Assembly (NCBI GenBank): GCA_010015655.1
Contig: ML976753.1
Coordinates: 203,147-267,146, forward strand
DNA: 64,000 bases
From: Bimuria novae-zelandiae CBS 107.79
Lineage: Eukaryota; Ascomycota; Dothideomycetes; Pleosporales; Didymosphaeriaceae
Reading direction: 5' to 3'
The translations under genes were made by a program, and so were the position numbers. Positions 1-11,257 of the stretch are shown piece after piece (the stretch's first letter is position 1; the number at the start of each line of letters is the position of its first letter). The notes below the pieces were generated by a model. It made no database searches and had not been told where the DNA came from. It saw nothing but the letters and a program-made list of their open reading frames with translations.

Positions 1-2715
1 ACTACAAAAAATTAGCATTATCATTAAAGCTGGGGTAATTGGTACGCACCTCCTTATTACCCGCTTGCAGTCTCATAGAGCCGAAGTACTTCATGAACTT
101 ATTGTCGACAGTACCAACGACGCACGCAATACTAGGAGCTCCAGCTCGTGATCCAGCGCCAGGGTGCGTGACGTCCGCTCCTAGTATGAGAGTCTGATTC
201 CTTGATGTCGCCGAGCCTAAGATCTTGTTGAGGTCGTCGTCTTGTAAAGTCCAATTATCACCGCCGGCTTTCATGTTCACTTTCAGAGCAAGGTTCGCAA
301 AGTACATGGCGCGTGCAAACTCCCCTCTTTGTTTTTCTGACTTCAGAGCATCAATACACATGGTGTGCTGACCTGCTACAATGTCACCCGCACGTTTGAC
401 AGTCGAATAAGCATCGAAATCTTTCTTTTTGAGTACCACAACGGTAAAGTCTTGCTTCTTGCAATTATTGAACTGAGCAGTAAGTGCTGTTTGTAGGTCC
501 TCATCGCCCTGAATCTTGAAGGAGCCTCCCGTGTGCATGTCAATGGCGGGTATTGTATCGAGACGAATATTCTGCTTTTGTAGCTCATTTATAAGTTCTT
601 TACGGATTTCTTGACAACGCTTGGCTGACCAAAATCCTCCCGACTCGAAGAAATGCACTCTGTTAATAGCTTGAGGGTTCACTAGCCGCGCGTGCTGGAA
701 ATTCCATGATCCCTTAACTTCATCAACGTGCACATCTTTGTATTTGCCTCCCACCCGGTCAGGGGTGGAAAATCTCAAGTGCGAAAATGGCAGGGTTTTT
801 TGCCAAAAGAGTGATCAGTCGTTGACCGAGGATCAGCTCCGAGTTTGTTCCACCAGCAGCCAGTGCCTGTGTGTAAAAGTTAGCACGGACTTTCAAGACA
901 TACATCTCAACGTACTGTGACCGCTGGATCCTTCACAATCCCCAGCTTTTTGAGACCTTCTTCCTGGATCAGGCCAATGTTGTGCGCAGGTAGTCTCTTA
1001 GCGATGGACATCATTTTCGAAGTCTGCTCAGTCGACATCGGCACTCGCAAGGGCTGAAATGGTACAATCTCTAACTGTCTAGCTGGAATCTAGATAGGGC
1101 GCCCCGCTTTGCCAACGTCCACGCACAGCTTGTCGTCAGCAATCCATTTAGAAATGTTGATCTTCACATCTGATAGAGTTGTTAGTTCTGATGCCCGGAG
1201 ACGCATATTTAACTAGTCAGAATTACCTTTTAAGTAGTAGTCCTGAACTGTCCGACCTTTTGTGTCGTTTTCATCAACAAAAAACTTCTGATCTTGTGCA
1301 GGCAGACCGAATCTCCTGAACTGTTTGCAGCGCGCTACTGCGGAGTTCGGGTCGAGACCCTCATCGTGTATCTTCCTCGTGTATCTTCCTCGTGTATCTA
1401 ATCCGAACTGAAACATTCCTAAGCATCTTCTGCACATCTCGCTGGGTGCCCTGGAAGCCTCTCTGCTCCTTGAGAAAATCAGACACTCGGATGGACGGTA
1501 GAAATACAGTAGTGGTAGTGTTCACGTTGAGAAGAGCACCAGAGGCAGCGGGTCGGACGGAATAGTAGTATCCCCTTCTGGCGAATAGCCCGACCATTGG
1601 GCTGTATCCTCCCTTGAGATAGAACTTGTTAGCACTAACCTGAAGCAGATTCTGCGGCAAGCCATCTGCGACCTTAAGATCGTTTGTTCGAGCAGCTTGC
1701 GCTACGAAAGCATTGATAGCTCGCAATTGCTGATCTACATCTGCAATATGGCTAACTTTTAGCTCATCTTTGATATTGGTCGAGCATCTAGATGATTCAA
1801 ATGCGATATCGGCGCGCATCCTGTTGGTCTCTCGCTCACTGATTTGAATGTACCTGAAGGTAGGCGTCGTGTAATCCCACCTTGGCTCATTACCCGAGTG
1901 ATCGGCAATTTGGAAAGGAGAGCTACACCACAAATTTTTGAAATTCGTTGCCCAGTTTGAAGCTTGTGGGTCGAGACCGAGATGTCCGCTTTCGAGCAAA
2001 GCTTCAAAGGCGCCACCAATCTCTTTCTTCTTGTGGTACTCTATGCTCTTGCTGTCATCTTTCGAGTGGGGACTGTAGAACCGTAGCGAGTAGACGTACA
2101 AATCTTTCGGAGCCTTTTCCACTTGGACGTAGTTCGCAATGAGGCTGAATTCACCAGCACCGGGAGGAGCTCCCAATAGTTTGGTATTAGTGGAAAACAA
2201 CCCACCATCCGTATTGAGTTTAGGTTCGTACGTCTTTTTGACCTGGCCAGCGTAGATGGAGAACAATATCCCGATTTCCGGTTGTTTGAGTTCCTTGTAC
2301 CACTTTTCTGCCTATTGGCGTGTTTCTAAGGTCAGTTTGGTCATTTCCTTCTCGTGATCGGCCTTTTTTTCTTGATCTTCGCTATTTGATTGTTGGCAAG
2401 TTTCCCCTTCTTTGCCTGTTCTTCAGGAACTTCGATTTTCTTGATTATCTTGACAAGGTTCAAAACGTTCCTTGGATTCGGCATATTGTTCCAGCAGTCA
2501 TCGAAGTTGGCTTTGCACTTGGCAGTACCATGTTCGTATGCTTTAGCAACTGCTGGGTCTTGTTCTTTGTCTGCTTCAGCATCTTGTCCTTGAGTAGTCT
2601 CGGCGGCTGATTTCTCGGGATGGCATCTCGCGCAGGGGATCTTGTTACTTTCGAATGCTGCTTCGAAAGCATTCTCAAATTTGTCTCTGAGCAGCGGATA
2701 CTTCTTTTCAGACAT
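1..2715 (-). pseudogene. Argonaute (QDE-2-like), disrupted, 3' end outside window
   Basis: Argonaute proteins bind small RNAs and slice or silence target transcripts (quelling and related RNAi). Reading from ATG at 2715: a variable N-terminal region, an N/L1 region (2266-1361), a PAZ domain (about 1437-1060, with the GRTVQDYYLK segment), and the MID and start of PIWI domains (778-2). The MID has the expected K..GD...GQHTMC pattern and PIWI carries the first catalytic Asp in LILGADVTHPG. A 57-bp intron at 1170-1226 (GTAATT donor, CTAAC branch, CAG acceptor) joins YYLK to DVKINISKW. Lesions seen: an A7 run (T7 on plus, 2364-2370) where one base is lost between KIKKK and ADHEKEM; an in-frame TAG at 2312-2314; a 13-bp duplication frameshift at 1365-1400; and an in-frame TAG at 1090-1092 inside the conserved PAZ-end motif (RPI-stop-IPA). 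The frame around 780-930 (L2 linker) is also unresolved. Family call is confident; pseudogene status is likely, though the A7 run could be a sequencing error. Confidence 0.85.
1365..1400. repeat. 13-bp tandem triplication causing a frameshift
   Basis: The unit CGTGTATCTTCCT starts at 1365, 1378 and 1391 (third copy partial). Removing one 13-bp unit joins the upstream Argonaute frame (ending RIRYTRKIH) to the downstream PAZ frame (DEGLDPNSAV). The extra copy therefore looks like replication slippage in what was originally a two-copy stretch. Confidence 0.85.
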
Positions 2716-3674
2716 ACTGGGGGGAAGTGTTTGACGCTACAGTTTAGGTAAATCGACTGTGACAAGGGTACCAAAAGTTGACCAGAAAGTAACTTTGCTG
2801 CTCCAACCGATGGATGCTGATGTTGAGAATCGAAACAGACAGCGAGCAGGGACGGTATATATACACCCTGAAAGACACTTTAAATCCGCAGCAATTGACT
2901 TGTTGAGTTGATCAAGCTATTTCCAGGATGCCTTTTGCGAGTAAAGTCCCCGCAACTAACTGTACCCCGGATATGGATACTGACCCGATGGAAAACTGTA
3001 AAATAGCTGCTTCAACCCAGGAAACGTACGATTGTAGGTTTGCAAGCGCCACTCGAAAAAACTTGTTTGACCAACGAAAATCTAGGAAATTGTCATGATC
3101 CCATGGCGACAACCATACACTAATTATATTGCGTCCCAATGGCAAAGAAAATCAGCGGCTTTAGGCGCAAATTGCTATGCGCAACCTGCATTGATGTTGG
3201 TACTGTTGTGCTGACACTTAGGCGTTTGGACGAGATTGCTCAGCTGCTTCAAGCAAGATAAGCCGGTTTTCGGATCAAGCGTGTTGGGCTTGCTCAAGCA
3301 GCTGGAGAAGATCAAGCGGTTCCCTTTCTTCGGCAATTGTTGAGGCCTCCGGACGTGTTTGTATCTAGCCTTGGCGCTTGTTGTGCGGATGAGGGAGCGC
3401 TGAGGACAGAGTGGATCGAAGACAGGTACCCTGTGCGACATGCCAGATCGCTCGGAGCAGATACCAAAATGCAAAGGCCTTAAGGGAATTCCTACACCAG
3501 ATCTTATTAGCAAGAGCACTTCATGCGTGAAAAAAGGTAGGAGCAGCTTACTTTGGAAGCTTGTCACTGTTGTTCAGTTGGAATATCAACTGCAGGTCTC
3601 GTTTCACATTATCAATATAAATACTACTATTTCGTGACTGAGCATTACAGGTTTCCGGGCCTTGCAGGTGCACA
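2716..3674. other. Intergenic region
   Basis: This spacer holds the presumed Argonaute promoter on one side and the MFS 3' flank on the other. The short open frames inside have no recognisable domains or intron structure. I see no repeat or RNA gene. Confidence 0.5.
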
Positions 3675-5399
3675 TCACTGCGAAGCATCGGCATTTCCAT
3701 TCGTATCGTGCCTTGACAACCCCCTCTCCAGTTCCTCTCGCTCTTCAACCGTCAGATCGCTCTTCGCCTTCCCAATCTTCACACCAACAAACATGATTAA
3801 CAGCCCCGCTCCTGCAAGGGAAACTGACATCTGGAAAGCAACCTTGTAGCTCTGTCTCTGTCCTCGATCCGCTGTCTGCGTCACCGCTAAGTCTGCGAAG
3901 CCCAAAAAGAACGATATGCCGAGGAAGAGGATCGAATTGATGAATGCGCCAGCGAGACCTTGCCGTGCGCGTGGCATCGAAGTAGTGATGAAGATATTGG
4001 AGACGTTGTATGTGACGTCGATTCCGAGAGTGGCGCAGATCATCGCAGGAAAGATGTATGCCCAGTAATTGGGATTTTCGGGAAGAATAACGAAGAGGAG
4101 GACGGAGATCACGTATGAAGTACCGCTGATCAAGAGAAGACTACAGCATGTCAGCAAAGTCCAGAAGCTGCGAGTGGGTAAGAACCTACATTCTACCAGG
4201 GAGTATGTGCAGTACGAAACCTCCGATGGTCGCGAGTATGAGGCCGCCAATGCACATTGGAGCAAACCAGGCGCTTGTAAGTAGGGGACTGGCACCTAGG
4301 ACTTCTTCGATGCTGCAACATTGTCAGTGAGGTGATGACGAGAGGTAGTCGACGTCGGACACTTACTAGAAGCTCGCATAGAAGAGGAAAATACCGAACA
4401 CGCCGTATTGGAAGAACAGTGCGATAGTCAGCGCCTTCATACCCTTGACGTTAAACATGTCACCCGGAATCAAAGGCTGATCAACAATCCATCCTTCTAG
4501 GTAGATGAACATGCCTACGAACAGCCAGCCCAGCACGAACGTGACTGGAATGTATGGTGTTGCCCAACCGTTCGGTGCATGTGAGCCATCCGTGATGGCG
4601 AAAACCAGGAGAACGAGACCAGGCACAATGGTGCATGTGCCCCACCAATCCATCTTAGGCTGGATCTTTTGATGTTCCTTTGTGTGGCGCGGAACACAGA
4701 GGAAAGAAGCCACGGCAACGATGGCTAGCATTATGGTGCCGGAGTAGAAGTACCATGCCCAGGTCATCAATTGCGCCGCAAGGCCGGCGAAGAAAATCCC
4801 AGCGAAGAAGCCGACTGGGGCGAAAGCTCCATAGAGAGAGAAAACGAGGTTCTTCCGAGGCCCGGGTCGGTACTGTAGTGGTGTTAGGTTGGAAATATTG
4901 GAGATAGGCCTATTATACTTACTATACTCCCGAGTAGCATAATGCCGGAAGGCAAGAAAGCTGCCGGTCCAAAGCCTTGTAATGCTCGACAGAAGATGAG
5001 CATAATGTAGTTCTGGCTGAATCCCGCAATCAAAGACCAGATGACGAACCACGCCAGGCCGACAGAGAATACAATGTATCCCCCGAATATGTCAGCCAGG
5101 CGTCCGGCAGGCAGAAGAAACGCACCAGTAACGAGTGAAAAGACACTTGCCGGCCATGTTTCTGCCTGGGATGGGATGTCGAATGCTTCAGATAATGCGG
5201 GCAATAGAACGTTGAACCCAGAGACGAAGTATTCGGCGACGAACATGGATCCCAGAAGGGAAAAGCAGAATCCCAACTCGACCCATATCGAATTGAATGC
5301 GGCTGGTCGTTCTCGTCCTAGTCTTTCGATCTCGGAGGGTGTATATGAGCCTCCTCCTGATGTTGATGGTGCAGTCTCTACATCTTCTGGAGCCGTCAT
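3675..5399 (-). CDS. MFS drug/solute exporter, DHA2-like (Atr1/Amf1-type)
   Basis: A plasma-membrane major-facilitator transporter, probably a proton antiporter for small molecules; the substrate cannot be read from the sequence. Four exons are joined by three introns that restore one frame: 4873-4922 (GTAAGT...CTACAG), 4313-4366 (GTAAGT...TTGCAG) and 4141-4189 (GTAGGT...TGTAG). The product is 523 aa. A polar N-terminus of about 35 residues is followed by hydrophobic helices; AEYFVSGFNVLLPALSEAFD and the GRLADIFGG loop are typical of the family's first helices and motif A. The C-terminal tail is charged (EEREELERGLSRHD). The coding frame is undamaged. It is divergently transcribed from the Zn2Cys6 regulator at 6038, so co-regulation is plausible. 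MFS is near certain; the DHA2 subfamily is inferred from length and N-terminal pattern. Confidence 0.88.
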
Positions 5400-6037
5400 G
5401 TTGCAGACGACGATGGCGAGTCGAATTTGGAAAACTCTATTTTGTGAAGGAGGTACAGAATCAATATGATGAAATCGAACATGAAAATTATGGTTCCTCT
5501 GAGCTCACACACTCTTCAGGTCCGCTGTTCGTTTTTGAAGACCAACATCGGGTCCCGTAAGCCCCGTAGAGAGCATCTTGCTGAAAAGCTTCTTTCGATT
5601 TATCACCCATAGCGCAGGTAGGCGTGCGGCGTGCATCATGCGTTTTCCGTGACGTACAAACAACATTGAATCGCCATGTGGCCTGGATGGGAACGATGAG
5701 GCTTGGCTGCCTGTTCGAGTTAGCGTACATGCTGCTAGTGCGAAGCTGAAAAGACAGGCTTGCCTCAAAATGGCAAAGAAAGTTGCTGACGTAAATGCTG
5801 CAAAGCAACGTGGGATGATCGACATAGCGCCAGTGGGCTATCGCGCTGCCGAACACCCAGGTCGAGTTTTCGCATTGACCTCTCGACGTCCTACCCGATC
5901 TGTTGTAGTCATGTGTGAGCTTAACGGACTTGAGTCACCGTTGAGGTACATCCTTCTGCTACCCGCAGGCTATAAGCGTCACTAGGGAGTAACCAAATTA
6001 AGAAGATACTCGACAAACCCCGCATAACTCTTACATA
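5400..6037. promoter_or_regulatory. Shared divergent promoter region, MFS transporter / Zn2Cys6 factor
   Basis: The 638 bp between two start codons pointing away from each other must contain both promoters. No coding structure is convincing here. I did not identify a specific binding site; Zn2Cys6 proteins usually bind CGG triplets, and their occurrence here is not beyond chance. Confidence 0.5.
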
Positions 6038-7741
6038 ATGCTACCCTCCGACCTTACGCTTCCCACAAAAGCCTGCCACAACTGCAGGAAGCGCCGTTGG
6101 AAATGTGATCGGTCACTGCCAGTTTGCCACAAATGCATGTCCTCAGGAGCGGAGTGCCTTGGCTATGGCAAGCTATTCGTGTGGAACCAGGGGGTCGCGA
6201 GCCGAGGGAAGATGATGGGGAAGACATTTGAAAGCAAATTGAAAACGAAACAAGGAGGTGAAACTACGCGAAAAGCAGTCAAATCGAAGGAAAATCAGCT
6301 ATCGCAGCAGTCTGAAGGTCCGCGGAATGGAGAGCTTCCGGAGAACACCGTTGAAGTCGAAGAAATTCCCCGACAGCAGACGAACGACATGGCACTCTCG
6401 ACCACCCTTATTGATCCGCTCTACCAGGATCTGAGCCCGAACTCGCGGTACTACCTTTACCATTTTGTGACTCAAATCTGCATGGATTTAGTCATATACG
6501 ATGGAGGACCAGGTCACAATCCATTTCGTGATCTTGTGCCTGCCACTACTGCGTTCCCCACACTGCTGCACATCATCTTGGCTGGCTCCGCCCACCATGT
6601 TTTCAACATTTCACGGGATCCTATTACTCCGTCAACATATCAGCCCGAGAAAAGGCCATGTCTTGTGCAGTATTACCAAGCGGTCAGTCGGTTTGGTGGG
6701 CCAATGAAGACTTCTTACGCGGATGCCCTGCTGGCAAAGCAACAGGCGCTTTCCTTCATGGCGAAATCGGTGGCGTCGGTTACGCCCGCAAACATTGACG
6801 TGATACTGGCTGCCATATTGATGTTCATCAACTACGATCTAATAGAGTCCGGTCGAGATAAGTGGCGGGTTCACATTGAAGGCGCCCGCGAATTAATTGC
6901 GCGCCTCGATACTCCTCCCTACCTGCAAGAGCCGATGAGCAAATTGCGACTGGCTGTTTTGGCAGACTTCCTTGTCTTTTTCGTTATTGGCGCTACATTT
7001 ACGTTCGCCACCTCGCGCGTGCTAATACCGGAGTCAATCGACCTGGATCCTATTTTGAAATATGCCGAGACAAACAATTACTTGTCACTGCCCGGACCAT
7101 TGCTACGCATAATGGTGGAGTCTTTCAAGCTGGACGACACGCGCGAAGACGCTTCAGAAGATATACCAGTTCATGTCCAAGATGAGATTGGCGAGCTGCT
7201 GAAAGCAGCTCTAGACTTCGACCCTGCGGTTCGTACAATCTCAGAACAGATGGATGAGTTTTTCACTGATTAGCAATAGGACTGGGTAGCGACCTTCGAG
7301 CCCGCTGGCCCAATCGACAATCTCGATCATCGTTTACACATCGCCTCAGCGCACCGTGCCGCTGTCTGCATATACCTCGCTCGCGCGTTACCATACACCA
7401 ATCCACTCATCGACCCCAACAGTGGCAGCGCTCTGCTCAATCTTACAGATCTCGCCGATGAGATCCTGCACCAAGTCTCTTACCTTAAGCCAGGGGATAC
7501 GCTCTACAAGTCGATCAGCTGGCCGTTGTTCCTTGCCGGTGCCGAATGTGAAGGCGTCGCTCGTCGCGTTTGGATCATGGACAAACTAGACGAGTTCTAT
7601 GAACTGTTATATTGGGGCTACGTGCACACCGCGAAGAAAATCCTGGAGATTATTTGGAGTTGCAAAGACAAATACGGTGCCAACACCTCATGCTGGATCA
7701 GCGACATCAAAGAGCTCGGGTATGAGATCTTGATTGCCTGA
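6038..7741 (+). CDS. Zn2Cys6 fungal transcription factor
   Basis: A nuclear regulator with an N-terminal binuclear zinc cluster: C13, C16, C23, C30, C33 and C40 (spacing 2-6-6-2-6), with the basic stretch RKRRWK between the second and third Cys. A low-complexity linker follows, then a long helical region like the fungal-specific regulatory domain (Fungal_trans_2 type; HIASAHRAAVCIYLARAL, and WISDIKELGYEILIA at the end). Two TAG codons (7271 and 7277) seem to interrupt the frame. A 51-bp intron at 7229-7279 (GTTCGT donor, CACTGAT branch, CAATAG acceptor) removes both and joins FDPA to DWVATFEPAG. The product is then 550 aa. Start: ATG at 6038, 12 residues before the first Cys. Gene and family are confident; the intron is inferred. 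Confidence 0.85.
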
Positions 7742-8232
7742 CGCTACTTCGAACTCGAAAGCATGTTCTTTGCGGCAGAAAATTATGGGTTCTTCAACGA
7801 GCGTGCGAGCGGACTGTGGATAGATAGAATCGCAAAGAGAACGGAACAACATTAGTCCAGGTGCCCAACAACTCCAGGGCCTATGGACCATCACGTGATT
7901 CCATACGCGCGGCACCGGTCCGGCGTTTCAGACTCGCCGTCAATCTGCAATGCCTTATCGGCAAGGCGAGCGTTTCCGTCTTCTCGACCTTCCATGGGGC
8001 TCCCTTCCCCAGCCAGGTATTCTTAGCAGAGATATTGGTACCTTTACCGCTCTACTCCGGCTTCGTTGTCGGCCAAGCGAACAGTGTGGATCCGAAGTGC
8101 GAAGTGCCAATTGAGGTTTTCGAATGTTAAACAACCGTCGCCAACGAAGCAGTTCCTGTTCCTGAATACTGAAACAGTACCTTGGGTGCCCGAGGGTTCG
8201 CAACTGCGCGTCAGATTTGAGCGACGTGCGCG
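7742..8232 (+). other. 3' flank of the regulator, up to transposon insertion
   Basis: The regulator's frame stays open for 37 codons after its TGA, to a TAG at 7853-7855, but no domain is recognisable. The rest, up to the TA target site at 8233-8234, shows no feature I can support. Confidence 0.4.
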
Positions 8233-8234
8233 TA

Positions 8235-8277
8235 CTGTGCTGACGCGCGTGCCGCCCCGGTTCGCGTGCCGCCCCAC
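8235..8277 (+). repeat. Left TIR of pogo A
   Basis: Perfect inverted match to 10312-10354. Starts CTGTGCTGACG directly after a TA dinucleotide; internal 13-mers begin at 8246 and 8263. Confidence 0.95.
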
Positions 8278-8319
8278 CAACCCCAGAACACCAGACAAGA
8301 CACCAACTTTGACGCGTTG

Positions 8320-10203
8320 CATCTCAACAATCACAGCAGCTATAGAGGCCGCACTTAGAGTAATTAAATACGCTAAACTAAAAGAATAACCTTCGTATAA
8401 GGTAATTACTAAGTAGTATAGTATATTAAGATCTACGTTAGCCTAAAGATACTAAGGCTATTAAGCCCTGCAGGAAGCTAAAAACACCTCCTAAAAGAAA
8501 CTTAATCTACATTAAGAAGCTAAGCTTATATAGTATATTAAAGATTTATCCCTAAAAGGGCTACCTCTAATAAGAGAGATAATATAAAATTACGCGTCTT
8601 TAATTACTAAAAAGTTTATAAGTTAGGCCTAGGTAACGCGCTTCTTACACCGAAACGGTGAAGATCTTATCTATAAATAGACTAAAGGAATAGACTCTAA
8701 TCGCTATAAAGCTAACTCTAAAACTAAGTACGAGGCGTACTTTAATCTGCTACACCTAAAGATAGAAGAGTACAATATACTATCGTGTAATACCTATAAT
8801 ATAGACAAAAAGGGCTTCTTAATTAGCGTTATAGGACGCTCTAAACGCGTCTTTAGTTAAGTAGCTTAAGAGAGAGGAGAGATAAAAGATTTACTATAAG
8901 ATAGCTTACGTAAGTAGTTAACTATATTAGTAGCTATTTACGCTAATAGAAGCGCTCTCCTACCTACTCTTCTCTTCTTAGGAGTATCTAGGTTACTATA
9001 GTTAACTTAGGTAGCTAGTATTAAAGCTAGCAAGCACGACGTCTTTATTAGCTTAACTTTATTAGGCTAGATAAATAATAACACTAGTTTAGCGTAATTA
9101 GAGTAGGTTTTTAACCGCTATATAAAGTAAAAAGCGCGCTAAGGGAAAGACTAGCGTCTCCTTATACTTAATAGCTATAATAGTTACCTAATAATAGAGT
9201 TTCTTGAGTACTATAACTCTTATTATATACTACTAGCTATGTTTCCTCCCTACTCTACCTATACGTTTTAGCTACTTAACGTTATTTACTTTAAACCTCT
9301 CTCTAGCTCTTACACTAAGGTCCTTACTAATTACCTCTAAAAGAGCTAAGGGATAGTGCTTATTATAAAGAAGGACTTCTTTCTACTATTTTAGAGTGCC
9401 TAGACGTCCTTCTTTAAGGCAGAGATTATCCTAAAGTCCTTTAAAGCTACTAGTATATAGCCTAAAGACCGTATAGTTATACTTAAACGCTTCGCTAATA
9501 ATTAAGAGGAGCTAGATAAAGCAGCTCTAGAGGCTCTTAAAGAGGCTAAATAGAGTTATTTAAACCGTCTTATATAGTCTATAGTAGAGGATATTACCAC
9601 TAAGGAGTTAAAGGCGCTCTTCTAAATACTTTACTATCTTTAAGTATAAAATTAACTACTTTAATATAAAAATAAGGGCTTAAGCGTCGCTCTTAACACT
9701 AAGAAGCGTTATAAGAAGCGTGGCAGATCTCTTAATTTATAGTAGAGGCAAGAGTACTATAGTAGTATAGTACTCTAGTCTCCTTATAAGATTAGAGAGG
9801 CACGTGCACGCGAGAGAGTAAATAAAAAACTCTAATATAAGAAGGAGCTTATAAAAGCTAATTAGAAGGAACTTTAAAAGTCTTCTAAGCTACTTAAAGA
9901 GAAAAAGAAGGAGGAGAAGCGTATAAAAAAAGAGAGAGCTAAAGTAGAGAGAGATTAAATAAAGGCTAAATAGGAGGCTACGCGCGAGGCAAAAAAAGTA
10001 GCTTAAAATATAAAGAAAGTATTTTAAACTTTGTAAAAAGGTAAGCGTAAAGCCTTAAAAAGTCCTCCTTTAAAATCTAAGCCTAAGAGACGCGCTAGTA
10101 GTAGTGTAGCTCTAAAGGAGTCCCTAGAAGCTACACTAGCCGCCCTACTAAAAGTTAACTCTCGCGGCCGCACAATTACTCTCCTAAGCAAATATAAGTA
10201 GTA
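8320..10203 (+). pseudogene. pogo A transposase relic
   Basis: Homology to the better-preserved pogo D transposase (38321-40180) can be followed by eye: an N-terminal start-like segment (ITAAIEAAL), a decayed PPYSTYTF-stop-LLNV...FKPL segment near 9240-9290 that matches the PPHSTHTLQPLDV...FKPL region before the third acidic residue, and a lysine-rich C-terminus near 9790-10010. Dozens of TAA and TAG codons interrupt it. It cannot encode a transposase. Confidence 0.75.
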
Positions 10204-10311
10204 AATAGCAATCGCGAGCATATTACAAGTCTCTCCACCAAAAAATCTCGTAATAATAGCTATTTTGTGGCTCTCTGCAGCCTCATCTTTGTAGTGATGG
10301 GCATGTTGTTA

Positions 10312-10354
10312 GTGGGGCGGCACGCGAACCGGGGCGGCACGCGCGTCAGCACAG
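10312..10354 (-). repeat. Right TIR of pogo A
   Basis: Perfect inverted match to 8235-8277. Ends GTCAGCACAG directly before the second TA copy; the repeated motif appears at 10314 and 10331. Confidence 0.95.
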
Positions 10355-10356
10355 TA

Positions 10357-11257
10357 CTGCTCCACCTCAAGGTTCGGTTCTCTCCACGGCTGAAGTGGGT
10401 GTTAAAAGACTACGGTATAGGTTGAGATAGCTTGCCAATGCAAGTTCTCGCAATGAGTTGCAACCGAATTGTTGTGCGGGTGGATAGCTGGTGACGTGGG
10501 TGGCTAGACCCCAACGGGAGAGGTGCAAAGCCCAGGATAAGCGCTGCCGAGGCACTGTGCCTCTTGAGTGCCGTCCATCACAATGCAAGACGGTTCAATA
10601 TCACAAATTTCTCACAACGCTCGCATGGCCTGAATAGTGCATTCATCCGAGGGAAGTCTAATGATCGGTCGCGCGGCTATGACAAACCGAGAACCCGCTC
10701 CCGTCGTCCTCATTGCACAGCCACACTTCCCGCGAGGACAGGCAAGATGCATGCACACGCGCTTCTCTTTCTCCAGATCGCTGTCCAGGCCTACGCGCCT
10801 AACCAGATCCCCCTTCGAACGTCCGACCCTTCCATCCAGGGACCTAACGTTCACTTGAAACCGCGTCCCCCACCGCAAGTCCCGCTAAATTTAGCGCTCA
10901 AGTGAGACCTCCTTTGCTTCTGTAGTCCAGCATACCATGTATCAACGACCCCACTTTCCTCACATCATACTCTCTTTTCTCCTTTGCTGGTACATCCTTA
11001 GATGAGAGGAGTGAGGGCGAGTCAAACCACAATGGTCGTGACTGTCGAAGCAGGCGTATCCACGGGAATCTGCGTGGGGCACCTAGACGTTTCAACCCAT
11101 ATAAACACTGTCAAAGCCAGATCCTGCAGCGCTGGAAAGGGTTATGATGGTATAGTGCAGCGTCTTGTCGCTCTTTCCTGGCTTTCTGTCTTTGTGTCCT
11201 TCCATCATATACCCGTCGTACTTTCTAATGCTACTTTCTTTCAAACGCGAATCCAGC
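10357..11257. other. Intergenic region upstream of the mannanase
   Basis: Normal-GC sequence resuming right after the transposon. Short open frames on both strands lack domains. Contains the presumed GH76 promoter and 5' UTR. Confidence 0.45.

Larger units (their letters stand above)
8235..10354 (+). mobile_element. pogo/Fot1-type DNA transposon A, RIP-inactivated
   Basis: A 2,120-bp element bounded by perfect 43-bp terminal inverted repeats (8235-8277 and 10312-10354) and flanked by TA target duplications (8233-8234, 10355-10356). Each TIR contains the motif CGCGTGCCGCCCC twice, 17 bp apart. The interior from about 8390 to 10200 is AT-rich with TAA/TAG in every plus frame, the signature of heavy RIP, while the outermost 100-150 bp at each end stay GC-rich. 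It lies just downstream of the regulator gene. Confidence 0.92.

Noticed and set aside
3175..3567. 130-codon minus-strand ORF between Argonaute and the MFS gene
   Set aside because: No domain, no intron or promoter context, and composition typical of a chance frame.
7271..7279. Two TAG codons read as nonsense mutations in the Zn2Cys6 gene
   Set aside because: A 51-bp intron with branch site and acceptor covers both and joins conserved sequence in frame.
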